A DNA stretch of 64,000 nucleotides from Neoarius graeffei (lineage: Eukaryota > Chordata > Actinopteri > Siluriformes > Ariidae). Each line of letters starts with the position of its first letter. Within the stretch, counting starts at the first letter, position 1. Below, piece by piece: positions 1-10,011 of the stretch. The position numbers were made by a program, and so were the translations under genes. The stretch spans positions 19,795,799-19,859,798 of the forward strand of contig NC_083590.1 of the NCBI RefSeq assembly GCF_027579695.1. Direction: 5' to 3'. The notes beneath the pieces are model-generated. The model saw only the letters and a list, made by a program, of their open reading frames with translations. It was not told the DNA's origin and ran no database searches.

Positions 1-447
1 CGGCAGCATCAGGTGTACTCAAGGTGGCGCACTGTGAACATTGTTCGTTACTGCGTTGTGTTGATATGATTTCTTTTTTGCATTAAATTAACCCTCATTA
101 TGGCTCCCAAGAAAGTGAAAAGTGTCAGTGATGGTGCTCCTCCTCCTCCATCCACGTGTGCCAGCAACTATCAACCACAAAGGTAAAGTGTACTGTACAA
201 TTACTATGTTTTATTTTAGTATTAATGTATTTTTCTATCATTAAGGTTACCTTTAATTCCTTTCTGTATTTTTTCCAGACATAAACCCATAAAAAAAAAA
301 AGTTACCAAAAAAAAAAAAAAACACCCTGTTTCTGGGGCCGGTGAACGGATTAATTGGATTTACATTCATTTCAGTGGGAAAAGTTAATTCGGTTCGTGA
401 ACGGAGTCAAAGAACGAATTAAGTTCGTAACCCGAGGTACCACTGTA
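1..447 (+). mobile_element. pogo/Tigger-like DNA transposon remnant (right end)
   Basis: The stretch ends at 430-447 with a terminus reading CCGAGGTACCACTG followed by TA, which resembles the inverted repeat of fish and mammalian Tigger (pogo) elements. A short reading frame starting at 100 begins with a basic MAPKK-type N-terminus, as Tigger transposases do, and stops after 28 codons. Between them lies A-rich sequence. The left end is outside the window, so this looks like an internally deleted copy. The family assignment rests on the terminus and the start of the frame only. Confidence 0.5.
100..186 (+). pseudogene. N-terminal stub of a Tigger-type transposase
   Basis: ATG at 100 opens a 28-codon frame (MAPKKVKSVSDG at its start, then a proline run) that ends in TAA at 184-186. 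The basic start resembles the DNA-binding N-terminus of pogo/Tigger transposases. No HTH or DDE region follows before the right terminus at 447, so it is a relic and not a gene. Confidence 0.35.
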
Positions 448-1238
448 CAAACTAGCAAGTCAAAGTTAACTAGCAGCCAAAAAACTAGCAAGTCAACGTT
501 AACTAGCAAACAAAAACAAACTACCAAGTGACAACTACCTAGCAAAAACACACAAGCAAAGAAAACCTTACTAGCAAGTCAAAAACAAAGTAACAAATGA
601 CCACTAACTAGCAGGTGAAAAAAATAAACTACCAAGCAAGCGCCAAGTAGCAAACAAAATCAAATTATCGAGTCACAATTAACTAGCAACCAAGAAACTA
701 GCCAGTGAATCTCAAACTAGAAATCGGTGGTTAACTAGCAAGTGAAAAACTAGCTGGTCAAAGTTAAGGTTAACTAGCAAACAAAAACAAATTACCAAAT
801 AACAACTACCTAGCAAAACAAACCTTACTCGAAGGTCAAAAACAAAGTAGCAAGTGACCGCTAACCAGCAAGTGGAAAAAAAAAAAAACTAGTAAGCAAG
901 CACTAATTAGCGAGCAAATAAAACTAGCAAGTTAACTAGCTAACAAAAAAAACTAACAAATGAATCTCAAACTAGAAATTGGTGGTTAACTAGCAAGTGA
1001 AAACAAATGAGCCAGTCAAAGTTAACCAACAAGTTAAGGTTAACTAGCAAACAAAAACAAAAGTACCAAGTGACAATTAATTCGCAAAACACTAGCAAAG
1101 GAAACCTGACTAGCAGGTCAAAAACAAAGTAACAAGTGACCACTAACCAGCAAGTGGGGGAAAAATTAACTAGCAAGCAAGCACTAAGTAGCAAACAAAT
1201 AAAATAAGCAAGTTAAAGTTAACCTGCAAATTAAGCTT

Positions 1239-1614
1239 CATTCTCATCTCATTATCTGTAGCCGCTTTATCCTGTTCTACAGGGTCGCAGGCAAGCTGGA
1301 GCCTATCCCAGCTGACTACGGGCGAAAGGCGGGGTACACCCTGGACAAGTCGCCAGGTCATCACAGGGCTGACACATAGACACAGACAACCATTCACACT
1401 CACATTCACACCTACGCTCAATTTAGAGTCACCAGTTAACCTAACCTGCATGTCTTTGGACTGTGGGGGAAACCGGAGCACCCGGAGGAAACCCACGCGG
1501 ACACGGGGAGAACATGCAAACTCCGCACAGAAAGGCCCTCGCCGGCCACGGGGCTCGAACCCGGACCTTCTTGCTGTGAGGCGACAGTGCTAACCACTAC
1601 ACCACCGTGCCACC
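1239..1614 (-). mobile_element. Mermaid/Merman-type tRNA-derived SINE, copy 1
   Basis: Full-length SINE in reverse orientation. Read on the minus strand it starts with the GGTGGCACGGTGGTGTAG-type tRNA-like head, with pol III box A (TAGTGGTTAGC) and box B (GGTTCGAGCC), then the family body (AAAGACATGCAGGTTAGG), and ends in a GATGA-rich tail. It is flanked by the target-site duplication GCAAATTAAGCTT at 1226-1238 and 1615-1627. Confidence 0.92.
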
Positions 1615-1785
1615 GCAAATTAAGCTTAAATAGCAAAAAAAAAAAAAAAAAAAAACTAGCAAGTGGGAAAAAATAAACTAGCAAGCAAGCACGCACTAGG
1701 TAGCAAACAAAACTAGCAAGTTAAAGTTAACTTGCAAATTAAGCTCAAAAAGCAAAAAAAATGGCAAGTGACAATTAACTAGCAT

Positions 1786-2163
1786 GGCGGCACAGTGGTG
1801 TAGTGGTTAGCGCTGTCGCCTCACAGCAAGAAGGTCCTGGGTTCGAGCCCCGGGGCCGGCGAGGGCCTTTCTGTGTGGAGTTTGCATGTTCTCCCCGTGT
1901 CCGCGTGGGTTTCCTCCGGGTGCTCCGGTTTCCCCCACAGTCCAAAGACATGCAGGTTAGGTTAACTGGTGACTCTAAATTGAGCGTAGGTGTGAATGTG
2001 AGTGTGAATGGTTGTCTGTGTCTATGTGTCAGCCCTGTGATGACCTGGCGACTTGTCCAGGGTGTACCCCGCCTTTCGCCCGTAGTCAGCTGGGATAGGC
2101 TCCAGCTTGCCTGCGACCCTGTAGAACAGGATAAAGCGGCTAGAGATAATGAGATGAGATGAG
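1786..2163 (+). mobile_element. Mermaid/Merman-type SINE, copy 2
   Basis: Full-length forward copy of the same SINE family, with A and B boxes at about 1800-1850 and an AATGAGATGAGATGAGA tail. It is flanked by the duplication AATTAACTAGCAT at 1773-1785 and 2164-2176. Its 119-residue open frame is SINE sequence and not a protein gene. Confidence 0.92.
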
Positions 2164-2512
2164 AATTAACTAGCATATGGGGGGAAAACTAGCGGGTAGC
2201 AAACAAAAACTAGCAAATTAAAAGTTAACTTGCAAATTAAGCTTAAATAGCCAAAAAACAAACAAACAAACAAAAAAAAACTAGCAAGTGACAATTAACT
2301 AGCATGTGGGAAGGGAAAAAAACAAAACCTAGCAAGCAAGCACTAGGTAGCAAACAAACTAGCAAGTTAACTAGGAACCAAAACAGTAAACTAGCAGGTA
2401 AAAGACAGACAAAAAAAAAAAACAAAACTAGCAAGTGGAAAAAAAAAAAAAAAAAAAAAAAACACTAGCAAGTTAATTAACAAAATAGCAAACAACAAAT
2501 TAGCAAGTATCT

Positions 2513-3690
2513 GCTTTGTTGTTGGAGCTCAACATGTACACATTTCACTCACACAAACAAAAACTGAAGAACAAACATTTCTGAGTATTTTCTAATACTC
2601 AAAATAAAATAAAATAAAATAAAATACACACCGGGGAAACCTAATGAGATCTGCGGTTATTTAAACATGACTTGTTTATTAGTCAGTCGTTCAGTAGCGT
2701 AGTGGTTCAGTCGCTGTATGACGATGTCTACACTGTGCTAACCTGGCTAATGCTGCTCATATCACAGGAGGCTAAAATGCTACAAAACTACATGAGAAGA
2801 TGAAGAAACAGACTCTGTGGTGGAGGAGAGGGAAAGAATCGAGAGGAGAGAGATCACAGGAGACAGGGACAGGAACCGAGACGGTGTGTTTGCTCCCGTC
2901 CTGCACATAATCACCGAGAAGCATTAAACACTAAACCGCAGAGGGATGGGGTTAATACCGTTCACACACCAGCAAGAATAAGAGACGATACATCAGCATC
3001 TTCCTTAATTAAGAACATGCATCATTACGAGATGGCTTTCCCAGAAAAGGAGAAGTAGTGAGAAAGTCACGTGTCGGGAAAACGTGAGGAACGCAACTCG
3101 GTCCGAATTGCTCACCCCACCACAGAGACGTCTCTTAGGAAACACGACTGTGTTCAGAAAGTGAGGAGGAAACTGCATCATCACTTCTATTTCCTCAGAA
3201 TCGCAAATGATTACAGCTAGATCCTGTTTCTAGAACAAACAGGAAGCTCGGTATCACTTAAAAAATGTGTGCGTGCGTGCGTGCAAGTCTTAGGAAATCT
3301 TTTCTTGGGAATGAACTTGGTCTACTCCCCACACTCTCACACACACACACTCTCCGTTAGCTCTGCTTTCTGCACACAGTTGAGCAGAAGCAGCTCCACA
3401 GCTAACATCCTGCGTTAGTAACCAGCTGCACTGGTTGACCTGGAAGTATCGAGTGTTTTGGTTCTGACACCATCCTGTTTTCTACAGCACAATGCTGAAT
3501 ACAGGTTCACACAGGAAAAGAGGCATCATGGGAAACTGGACTGGATATTAAAACATTTCAAAGTAACAACAGTATATTATTATTATTAATGCAAAGATCA
3601 GATCATGGCTAATACGTCAGCCATTTTAAGAAACGTCCTGAACATCAGAACGCGCAGAACCAAACAAGACGACTTTATAGACTATTTTTC
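2513..3690. other. No gene seen; apparently non-repetitive spacer
   Basis: I see no family signature here apart from an (AAAAT)n run near 2603-2625, a GTGCGTGC run near 3270 and a short CA run near 3342. There is no open frame with recognisable protein similarity. If the EEPD1 assignment is right, this is intron 1 or lies beyond an exon I failed to recognise. Confidence 0.4.
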
Positions 3691-3699
3691 AAACTTCAT

Positions 3700-5543
3700 G
3701 CAGCGTTATCCTTGGTGAAACAGAACAGAAAAGAGTTACATAAAATATAAACAGAACAGAATAAAACTTATTAACTAAATCAAGGAGAACAGAAGAGATC
3801 GTACAAAATAATATGGAACGGAACAGAAACGAGCAGAACCGAACAGAATAGAACTGAGTGATACACAATAACATGGAACAGAAGAGGAGAGAAATAAGCA
3901 AACTGAATAGAATAAAACCAAATAAAATTGAGAAGCAATTAATATAGAACTGAATAGAATTTTATGTAAAATTAAAGTGGAACAAGACAATACAGAAATA
4001 AATGCAACAGAATAGAACTGAATCAAACAATACAACCAAAATAGAACATTACAAAATAAAAATGGAACAGAAATAAATAAAAGTAGGAGAGGATAGTAAA
4101 ATGGAATAAAATAGAATTGAAAATTTTACAGACAAAAGAAACAAGATGCAAGGGAAGAGCGCAATACAGAACTGAACAGAAGAGAACTGAGTGTTGCACA
4201 ATAAAATTAAACAGAAGAGGACAGAAATAAGCAAACTGTAGAGAATACAACCAAGTAGAACTGAATAGAGGCAAATAAAAATAAAATACTGTATAAAAAT
4301 AAAATGGAACAATACAGAAATAAATACAACAGCGTAGAATTAAACTGAATCAAACAATACAACCAAAATAGAAAAAGTTACAAAATAAAAACAGAACAGA
4401 ATTAAATGCAAGATCACAGAATGGAACCGAGTGCAACAAAGTAGAAGAGAGGAAACTAAAATGGAACTGAAATGAATTTTAACAAAAACAAACAGGAATG
4501 GAACAACACAATACAGAACTAAACGTTGCACAAGCAAATGGAACAGCAGAGGACATAAACAAGAAAACCGTCATCTATGTCCCCTGCCCTGCATACCAAG
4601 TTTCAAGATATTATTTGTCACATTTTTCAAGTTCTGCTGCAGGAAACCAACCCGACCTCTTTACACTGACCTCGGCAGCCCATAACATAAACCCACCGGA
4701 CCTTTGGTCCAGCTGAGCTGAAAATTAAAATTTCTCACATTTCTTAGTATCAAAAGGCACATAGACGTTACTTAATCAACACATATACCAACTTTCAAGA
4801 CCAAACCACTCATAGTTTTCAAGTTCTGCTCTGGAAACAAAACCTACCCCTAAGACTAACCTGAGAGACCGAGTCTGAAATTGTTTCCATGGAAACATGA
4901 AAAATTAAAATCTCAAATTTCTTGGTATGAAAAGGCACATCTACATCACCTTAACATGTATACCGAGTTTCAAATCCGTATCATGAATAGTTTTGGATAT
5001 ATGCTCCAGAAACCAACATTGCTCTTAGAAACTAAGTCAAAATCTATTCATGTAAAAATTTGAAAAATCCTTTTTTTTCCAAAATCCAAAATAGCAAAAG
5101 GCACCAGTTCACATGTTGCTTGATATGTATACAAAGTTTCATGAAGATATCTTCAGTAGTTTTTAAGATATGGCCCGGAAACGGAAACGTGACCAGATGG
5201 ATGGACCCCGTTTCTATATCCCCCACCAAACCTCGTTTGGGCGAGGGATAATAAGCAAACTGCACGGAGTACAAACAAATAGAATTGAGTAGAAGCGATT
5301 ACAACAGAATAGAATAGTCCCGAATAGAATGTTGTATTGTATGAAAATAAAATGGAACAAGACAATACAGAAATAGGACAGAACTGAATCAATCAATCAA
5401 ACACAATACAACCAAAATAGAAAGTTAGAAAATAAAAATAGGAAATAAATATCATCGAACAGAACCGAAGGCAACAAAGTAGGAGAGGAAATTAAAATGG
5501 AATAAAATAGAATTGAAAAGAATTTTGACAGCAAAATTAAATA
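3700..5543. repeat. A-rich GAACAGAATAGAA satellite, interrupted
   Basis: Degenerate purine-rich tandem repeat of words such as ACAGAATAGAACTGA. A longer unit of about 325-345 bp is visible: the phrase AATACAACCAAAATAGAA recurs near 4029, 4357 and 5407, and AATAAGCAAACTG near 3894, 4228 and 5250. The array is interrupted by a Helentron-like element at about 4560-5251 and then by the Tc1-like transposon at 5544-7143, and it resumes at 7146-7330. All frames over it are low-complexity. Confidence 0.75.
4560..5251 (+). mobile_element. Helentron-like non-autonomous repeat (terminal hairpin type)
   Basis: It contains about 3.5 diverged units of roughly 160-180 bp with recurring phrases (AAATTAAAAT, GGTATGAAAAGGCACAT, TATACCAAGTTTCA). 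It ends in a GC hairpin (CCTCGTTTGGGCGAGG) followed by ATAAT. Comparison with the flanking satellite units gives the empty site, because GAGGACAGAAATAAGCAAACTG is split between the two ends. Tandem internal units plus a 3' hairpin resemble non-autonomous Helentron/Helitron (DINE/HINE-like) elements; the class is inference. Confidence 0.5.
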
Positions 5544-7143
5544 CAACCCCGATTCCAAAAAAGTTGGGACAAAGTACAAATTGCAAATAAAAACGGAATG
5601 CAATAATTTACAAATCTCAAAAACTGATATTGTATTCACAGTAGAACATAGACAACATATCAAATGTCGAAAGTGAGACATTTTGAAATTTCACACCAAA
5701 TATTGGCTCATTTGAAATTTCATGACCGCAACACATCTCAAAAAAAGTTGGGACAGGGGCAATAAGAGGCTGGAAAAGTTAAAGGTACAAAAAAGGAACA
5801 GCTGGAGGACCAAATTGCAACTCATTAGGTCAATTGGCAATAGGTCATTAACATGACTGGGTATAAAAAGAGCATCTTGGAGTGACAGCGGCTCTCAGAA
5901 GTAAAGATGGGAAGAGGATCACCAATCCCCCTAATTCTGCGCCGACAAATAGTGGAGCAATATCAGAAAGGAGTTCGACAGTGTAAAATTGCAAAGAGTT
6001 TGAACATATCATCATCTACAGTGCATAATATCAAAAGATTCAGAGAATCTGGAAGAATCTCTGTGCGTAAGGGTCAAGGCCAGAAAACCATACTGGGTGC
6101 CCGTGATCTTCGGGCCCTTAGACGGCACTGCATCACATACAGGCATGCTTCTGTATTGGAAATCACAAAATGGGCTCAGGAATATTTCCAGAGAACAATA
6201 TCTGTGAACACAATTCACCGTGCCATCCGCCGTTGCCAGCTAAAACTCTATAGTTCAAAGAAGAAGCCGTATCTAAACACGATCCAGAAGCGCAGACGTC
6301 TTCTCTGGGCCAAGGCTCATTTAAAATGGACTGTGGCAAAGTGGGAAACTGTTCTGTGGTTAGACGAATCAAAATTTGAAGTTCTTTATGGAAATCAGGG
6401 ACGCCGTGTCATTCGGACTGAAGAGGAGAAGGACGACCCAAGTTGTTATCGGCGCTCAGTTCAGAAGCCTGCATCTCTGATGGTATGGGGTTGCATTAGT
6501 GCGTGTGGCATGGGCAGCTTACACATCTGGAAAGACACCATCAATGCTGAAAGGTATATCCAGGTTCTAGAGCAACATATGCTCCCATCCAGACGACGTC
6601 TCTTTCAGGGAAGACCTTGCATTTTCCAACATGACAATGCCAAACCACACACTGCATCAGTTACAGCATCATGGCTGCGTAGAAGAAGGGTCCGGGTACT
6701 GAACTGGCCAGCCTGCAGTCCAGATCTTCCACCCATAGAAAACATTTGGCGCATCATAAAACGGAAGATACGACAAAAAAGACCTAAGACAGTTGAGCAA
6801 CTAGAATCCTACATTAGACAAGAATGGGTTAACATTCCTATCCCTAAACTTGAGCAACTTGTCTCCTCAGTCCCCAGACGTTTACAGACTGTTGTAAAGA
6901 GAAAAGGGGATGTCTCACAGTGGGAAACATGGCCTTGTCCCAACTTTTTTGAGATGTGTTGTCATGAAATTTAAAATCACCTAATTTTTCTTTTTAAATG
7001 ATACATTTTCTCAGTTTAAACATTTGATATGTCATCTATGTTCTATTCTGAATAAAATATGGAATTTTGAAACTTCCACATCATTGCATTCCGTTTTTAT
7101 TTACAATTTGTAATTTGTCCCAACTTTTTTGGAATCGGGGTTG
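5544..7143 (+). mobile_element. Complete Tc1-like transposon with IR/DR ends
   Basis: The element is flanked by TA at 5542-5543 and 7144-7145. Its ends are perfect over at least 25 bp (CAACCCCGATTCC then AAAAAAGTTGGGACAAA). Each arm is about 210 bp and has a second inner copy of the AAAAAAGTTGGGACA motif (about 5731-5758 and 6934-6961), the double direct-repeat arrangement known from Sleeping Beauty-type elements. Between the arms lies one intact transposase frame. Total length is 1600 bp, typical of full-length Tc1 elements. It is inserted into the A-rich satellite. Confidence 0.95.
5907..6974 (+). CDS. Tc1-like transposase, intact (355 aa)
   Basis: Cut-and-paste transposase that binds the element's terminal repeats and inserts into TA. 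The frame is uninterrupted from the ATG to TAA at 6972-6974. Residues 1-110 form the bipartite helix-turn-helix (paired-like) DNA-binding region. The catalytic DDE triad is D153 (LDESKF), D243 (QHDNAKPH) and E278 (PPIENIW); 34 residues separate the last two, the DD34E spacing of Tc1. VWGCIS at 193-198 is another family landmark. The length of 355 aa compares with about 340 for typical Tc1 proteins, because the C-terminus runs through the inner direct repeat of the right arm. No disabling change is visible, so the copy is young and could be active. Confidence 0.93.
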   Translation: MGRGSPIPLILRRQIVEQYQKGVRQCKIAKSLNISSSTVHNIKRFRESGRISVRKGQGQKTILGARDLRALRRHCITYRHASVLEITKWAQEYFQRTISVNTIHRAIRRCQLKLYSSKKKPYLNTIQKRRRLLWAKAHLKWTVAKWETVLWLDESKFEVLYGNQGRRVIRTEEEKDDPSCYRRSVQKPASLMVWGCISACGMGSLHIWKDTINAERYIQVLEQHMLPSRRRLFQGRPCIFQHDNAKPHTASVTASWLRRRRVRVLNWPACSPDLPPIENIWRIIKRKIRQKRPKTVEQLESYIRQEWVNIPIPKLEQLVSSVPRRLQTVVKRKGDVSQWETWPCPNFFEMCCHEI

Positions 7144-7145
7144 TA

Positions 7146-7330
7146 AAATGAAATAAAATAGAAGGGAACAGCACAATACAGAACTGTATGCATAATAATA
7201 AAAATAGGTTATAGAACTGAGTAGAGAATAGTAGAATTAAATAATGTTACAAAATAAAGCAGAACAAAACAGGATTTAAAAAAAAAAGAATAAAATAGAA
7301 AGCAAATAGAACAGAATAGTGTAGATTATG
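7146..7330. repeat. A-rich GAACAGAATAGAA satellite, right remainder
   Basis: Continuation of the A-rich satellite beyond the Tc1 insertion (AATAAAATAGAAGGGAACAG and similar words). Together with 5255-5543 it shows that the transposon landed inside the array. Confidence 0.6.
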
Positions 7331-7335
7331 TTTAC

Positions 7336-7469
7336 GCGTGCCCTGTGATGACCTGGCGACTTGTCCAGGGTGTACCCCGCCTTTCGCCCGTAGTCAGCTG
7401 GGATAGGCTCCAGCTTGCCTGCGACCCTGTAGAACAGGATAAAGCGGCTACAGATAATGAGATGAGATG
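7336..7469 (+). mobile_element. Mermaid/Merman-type SINE, 5'-truncated copy 3
   Basis: Only the 3' part of the SINE body (from CCCTGTGATGACCTGGCG to the ATAATGAGATGAGATG tail) is present. The tRNA-like head is missing, as expected for 5' truncation during retrotransposition. Confidence 0.9.
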
Positions 7470-8157
7470 TTTACGTGTCAGTGAGTTTAAGGGACAGGAG
7501 CAGACTGTGGAAAGTTTGTGTTCACCTAAAACGTGTATAAAAATATCTCTCACTCACACACACAATAAAACCAAAGAAATAATGAACAATAAATAGTGCA
7601 CTTTATATTTTATCATAAGAGTGCAAATACCCTATAAAATCTAAAATATGTTAACAGCACGGATATTAAGATTCCCAAACAGTCTCAAATCCAGGAAAAG
7701 TGCACACATGAAAACGCCTTGGCACTGGAGGCGGGGCTTTGTTACCCAGGGCAGCGGCGGTGTTGGTAGCCCACGAGAGACTGTTTTCCATCTGTTCGCT
7801 CTGCACTCGAGAACATGAAGCTGGTCCTCTGTGCACTCGATGGCTCCACAGATACCTTAACGACTGCTGTGGATGGTCCCACGTTATTCCCAAATCTCTC
7901 TTACTTCAGACCAAGTACCGTTTTCATTTATACAACACTTTGCTGCACTGGATCACTAATCTGATTGGATAAGTGGCGTCCCAAGAGCGCTGATATTCGG
8001 TAGAACAGTCGTAGCGTCAGTACGTTACTGTATATTTGCAAACATGTTAATTTATACTAATTTGTTAATTTTATCTTCAATTTGGAGTTTATTTCTTTTA
8101 ATATATACACCTTTTGCACTACTCCTTCACTGCCTTATCTTTCTTTCCATATTTTGC
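7470..8157. other. Spacer without recognisable gene
   Basis: Mixed-composition DNA with no long meaningful frame. 7727-7900 is somewhat GC-rich with a short frame on each strand, neither resembling a known protein. Sits in the presumed EEPD1 intron 1. Confidence 0.35.
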
Positions 8158-8216
8158 CGCTGTAACAATGTAAATGTCCCCTTGTGGGATAATAAAAGGC
8201 TAGCTTATCTTATCTT
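8158..8216 (+). mobile_element. LINE 3'-end fragment
   Basis: The sequence TGTAAATGTCCCCTTGTGGG followed by ATAATAAAAGGCTAGCTTATCTTATCTT has the look of the 3' terminus of a fish non-LTR retrotransposon (short UTR, AATAAA, then a simple repeat tail). No coding part is attached. Confidence 0.4.
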
Positions 8217-8504
8217 CTATTTCTCTACATGCATCGCTCCAAGAGTCCATGTTCACGACAGAAAATTCCAGCTCCAACACTAGTTCGTGATATTAAAACC
8301 GTTATTACAGTTACTAAGGTCTGTCAGTCAACAAGCATGTTACCATGGCAACACGCAACCCTCCATCCAGCTGTAGCTTCTTTGGAAACCATTTTCGCTG
8401 ACAGACAAACAAACAAACAAAAACTACTCAATACTAACGTCTTATTATGCAATACTGGAAGAGTAATTATTCATAAATCATACCATCACACTACCCGTCA
8501 TCAC

Positions 8505-8648
8505 TGAGAAGAGGAGGATGGCTTCCCTTTAGAGTCCGGTTCCTCTTCAGGTTTCTCTCTCACGTCACTTCGGGGAGTTTTTCATCCCGCTGACTCATTA
8601 GGGATCTAATTATAAATCCAGTGTGAAAAGTGCTGTATAAATAAAAAC
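8505..8648 (+). mobile_element. L2-type LINE 3' UTR fragment
   Basis: The segment matches, with divergence, the 3' ends of the L2-type copies at 12140-12352 and 30657-30868: GAGGATGG, then TTCCTCTTCAGGTTTCTC, then GGGAGTTTTTC, ending AAAAGTGCTGTATAAATAAA. It is an old, 5'-truncated copy. Confidence 0.7.
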
Positions 8649-9159
8649 CTGTAATAAAGAGGTACTGACGTGCCTGGGTGTATAGCGACGTCTAATTGCA
8701 GACTGGTAATGTGAACATGCGGACACGCTGTAATAACACTTGGCTTGGATCTTCAAATCCGGACACGTGATCGATTCCGAGCTCATAGTCATCGGTGGTT
8801 TGTCTTCACACTGTTGCATTCCTTCCATACTACAGATGGTTACCTCTCGTCCTGGGTGCCTGAAGGTTTCCCTACGATCACCACACCTGCCCCGACTCCA
8901 AGAGCTGAATAATTTGCTGTCCGGTCAGGAAACCCTCAAACTCTAAAAACACAGGAGGTCCACAGAACTGAAATTTAGTCTCCGGTGTTCACAAATTTAC
9001 ACATCACTTCTCCTCTGGAGCGTTATGGATGTGGAACGGGTTGAGCTCCTGACTCTCAGCTTTGCCTCCCGTGTTCTCACCAGGTTCGTGTAGATGATTG
9101 TTCCTTGGCGTTCTCTAGTTTCCTCACAATAAGGCAGAGTGACTTTGCTATCTTCGCCA

Positions 9160-9861
9160 ACAATAAAAAAGAATGTGCGATGTTTCAAATACCTTGGCTA
9201 CACCATTGCAAACGATGAAATCGATACCTCTCGTTTCCTGTATGCCAGGATTAAAGCCGCCTTCCAGAAATGGAATGAGCTTAAGCACGTGTTGACAGAC
9301 CATAGAATACAGTTATCTACAAGAGTGGCATTTCTGACCACATGTGTGCAGTCTCACCTGCTATATAGCATCCAAGCATGGCCTCTAACGAAGAAGGAAC
9401 TGGATAAGATTGAGACTTTGTGGCATGGTTTCTTAAGGAAAATGGTGAAAGGTGGATACCAGCGTAAAAACACCTCCAGCAGAAAAGAACAGAGTGATGT
9501 CCAGCTTGAAGGAGATATAGATTGGAGCTTTACAATCTCAAACCAATGCCTGTGGGAGATCAACACACTACCTATCCGCGAGTTCTGCTACCGCCAACAT
9601 TTGAAATATATTGGCCGTATCTGCCGACTTGATAATGATGCCCCGCAAAAACAGGCACTCTTTGATGCAAGAATGTCTAGGAGAGTATGGACGAATGTTG
9701 AAAAGCTACTGGGAGTTGACGCCCAACAGGCAAGAAAAGTCATGATGGAAAAGGCAGCCCTCCTGCGACTGATGGATATCAGATTTCCACCTCCATCCAT
9801 TCAGAAGCGGCCCCAAGGCTGGAAATGCGCCAGGTGGGAAACTAAGATGATGATGCTATGA
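9160..9861 (+). pseudogene. Reverse-transcriptase C-terminal fragment of a non-LTR retrotransposon
   Basis: An open stretch of about 230 codons ends at TGA (9859-9861). It starts abruptly at the RT block FKYLGYTI and continues through the thumb/C-terminal region (RVAFLTTCVQSHLLYSIQAW, then ETLWHGFLRKM) typical of LINE ORF2 proteins. The catalytic YxDD region and endonuclease are missing, so this is a 5'-truncated insertion. The frame has no stop, which suggests a recent origin. The clade cannot be fixed from this part alone. The neighbouring 8660-9150 holds no recognised feature. Confidence 0.75.
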
Positions 9862-9879
9862 ATTATACTCGTGGATGAC

Positions 9880-10010
9880 TGTGGATGTGATTGACCGGTG
9901 TCCCATCCAGGGTGTATTCATGCCCCACATCCAGCGTTCCTGGAGCTGGCTCCGGATCCACCTCAACCCTGACTGGGATAAAACCTTTCCTGTAGATTGA
10001 TGAATGAATT
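9880..10010 (+). mobile_element. SINE tail fragment (DANA/HE1-like)
   Basis: The text TGACCGGTGTCCCATCCAGG, then AGCTGGCTCCGGATCCACC, then ACTGGGATAAAACC and a GATGAATGAAT tail is a diverged version of the common 3' body of fish tRNA-derived SINEs. The head is absent. Confidence 0.5.
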
Positions 10011-10011
10011 T

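Larger units (their letters stand above)
448..2512. repeat. CTAGCAAG satellite with higher-order periodicity
   Basis: The sequence is a degenerate tandem array of short AT-rich words around AACTAGCAAGT and TTAACTAGCAA, separated by A-runs. Longer landmarks recur: CAAAAACAAAGTA is found near 582, 839 and 1122, and CTCAAACTAGAAAT near 710 and 966, which gives a higher-order period of roughly 255-285 bp. Two SINEs (1239-1614 and 1786-2163) are inserted, each flanked by duplicated satellite sequence. I see no coding potential; apparent frames are low-complexity. Confidence 0.8.

Noticed and set aside
1803..2162. Open frame of 119 codons, and similar ones at 19100, 23134, 26370, 48201 and 53106
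   Set aside because: All are translations of the same SINE body; the repeated [16 protein letters not shown] peptide follows the repeat, not a gene.
3689..4537. Minus-strand frames rich in Phe/Leu/Ser/Val over the A-rich satellite
   Set aside because: Low-complexity products of a TTCTG/TTCTATT tandem repeat; no gene features.
7739..7972. EEPD1 downstream exon candidate near 7700-7900
   Set aside because: Minus-strand translation shows no EEPD1-like blocks and lacks matching splice phase; no other candidate was found in the left 19.9 kb.
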